A DNA stretch of 5,665 nucleotides from NCBI GenBank assembly GCA_003540955.1, contig DPMX01000236.1, forward strand, positions 1 to 5,665. The letters run 5' to 3'. Origin of the DNA: Gammaproteobacteria bacterium. GTDB taxonomy: Bacteria > Pseudomonadota > Gammaproteobacteria > Ga0077536. Shown here one piece after another: positions 4,981 to 5,665 of the stretch (the stretch's first letter is position 1; every line of letters starts with the position of its first letter). Below the pieces are notes generated by a model. That model did no database searches. It saw only the letters and a list, made by a program, of their open reading frames with translations, and was not told the origin of the DNA. The position numbers were made by a program, and so were the translations under genes.

Positions 4981-5665
4981 GTGAGTAAAAAGAGCAAAAA
5001 ACTAGGTATAGGAATATTGTCTTTCGGAGCGTACGTGCCACGGTTACGTATGTCTCGCAAAGGTATTGTTGATGGTATTGGGTGGGCCATCCCTGGGCAC
5101 AAAAGTCTCGCTAAAGGGGAGCGTTCGATGGCCAATTGGGATGAGGACGTCATTACGATGGCATTTGAGGCTGGGCATGACTGTTTACGGGGGATAGCAT
5201 CAAATATCAACTCGGTGCAACTAGCTTCTACTACGCTACCGTTTGTGGATCGCAGTAACAGCGGCATTGTTGCAGACGCGCTGCAATGTGGTAAGGATAT
5301 CAATACACAAGATTTGAGTGGTAGTCGTCGAGCGGCCACGACTGCCTTGAACCGTTTATCTCAGGTCGATTGTTCTAATTCTACAACTCTATTGTTGGCC
5401 AGCGAGTGTCGTGACGCCCAACCTGGCAGTGCGGCTGAAATGCTATATGGCCATGGTGCCGCTGCAATCTTGGTTGGCCAAGGTGAGCCAATTGCGGTGT
5501 TCAAGGGTGTTGCGGCGGTACACTCAGATTTGGTTGATCAATACAGGGGCTCGGATTCCGACTACGATTACACGTTAGAAGACCGTTGGGTGCGGGAAGA
5601 GGGTTACCTCAAGCTGATACCCGAGGCGATCGAAAAAGCATTGCTAGATGCCGGAACAAGTATCG
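4981..5665 (+). CDS. HMG-CoA-synthase-like (thiolase-fold) protein, 3'-truncated by window edge
   Basis: GTG at 4981 is the first start after an in-frame TAA at 4975-4977. The frame stays open for 228 codons to the window end. It reads LGIGILSFGAYVPRLRMSRK (8-27), AKGERSMANWDEDVITMA (44-61), LASTTLPFVDRSNSGIVADAL (81-101), QDLSGSRRAATTALNRL (110-126), LYGHGAAAILVG (155-166) and DYDYTLEDRWVREEGYLKL (194-212). These follow the order of the 3-hydroxy-3-methylglutaryl-CoA synthase family of thiolase-fold enzymes, in the bacterial branch often encoded with a thiolase and a DUF35 Zn-ribbon/OB-fold protein. HMG-CoA synthase has a nucleophilic Cys in its N-A-C-x-G-G-T segment; the matching stretch here, LSGSRRAATTAL, has none. 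The role may thus differ from HMG-CoA synthesis. The start has only AGGG 16 bases upstream, a weak ribosome binding site. The terminator before it implies its own promoter within 58 bp, or read-through. Confidence 0.88.
   Translation, partial: MSKKSKKLGIGILSFGAYVPRLRMSRKGIVDGIGWAIPGHKSLAKGERSMANWDEDVITMAFEAGHDCLRGIASNINSVQLASTTLPFVDRSNSGIVADALQCGKDINTQDLSGSRRAATTALNRLSQVDCSNSTTLLLASECRDAQPGSAAEMLYGHGAAAILVGQGEPIAVFKGVAAVHSDLVDQYRGSDSDYDYTLEDRWVREEGYLKLIPEAIEKALLDAGTSI

Noticed and set aside
4965..5339. Minus-strand open frame of about 124 codons at the right end
   Set aside because: It lies antisense inside the HMG-CoA-synthase-like frame, which has clear family motifs; the antisense product shows no recognisable domain.

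Overview
This looks like bacterial chromosomal DNA, most likely from a proteobacterium and perhaps a gammaproteobacterium. That placement is inferred from the gene families and from coding DNA of about half GC; nothing here fixes the taxon. No rRNA, tRNA, transposase, integrase or CRISPR array was seen.

Layout: positions 1-555 (+) hold the 3' part of a membrane-anchored protein resembling the DUF4340 family, whose start lies outside the window. It converges on a minus-strand unit: a single-subunit, cytoplasmic-looking molybdopterin (bis-PGD type) oxidoreductase (588-2606) preceded, 110 to 130 bp upstream, by a small KfrA_N-type DNA-binding coiled-coil protein (2737-3267). Next comes an AT-rich divergent intergenic region (about 3268-3701; 26% GC by hand count over 3301-3600). 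It carries a long imperfect inverted repeat (3305-3387), a 17-bp palindrome and a second inverted repeat near 3522-3542. On the other side, reading rightward, are a family III (CaiB/BaiF) CoA-transferase (3702-4904), a compact intrinsic terminator overlapping its stop codon, and the 5' part of an HMG-CoA-synthase-like thiolase-fold protein (4981 to the window end) that runs off the edge.

How it may fit together: the CoA-transferase and the HMG-CoA-synthase-like protein suggest a CoA-ester catabolic pathway, in which an organic acid is activated by CoA transfer and then undergoes C-C bond chemistry. The substrate cannot be read from the sequence. The oxidoreductase could feed or drain the same pathway, but it has no visible electron-transfer partner and is transcribed away from the CoA genes, so that link is a guess. 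The KfrA-like protein is encoded beside the repeat-rich divergent region and is the obvious candidate to bind it.

The points most worth checking are the symmetric inverted repeat with outward-facing -10-like boxes in each arm, and the apparent absence of the nucleophilic Cys in the HMG-CoA-synthase-like protein. I see no strong evidence for a wholly new system. Most genes belong to recognisable families in an unusual arrangement.
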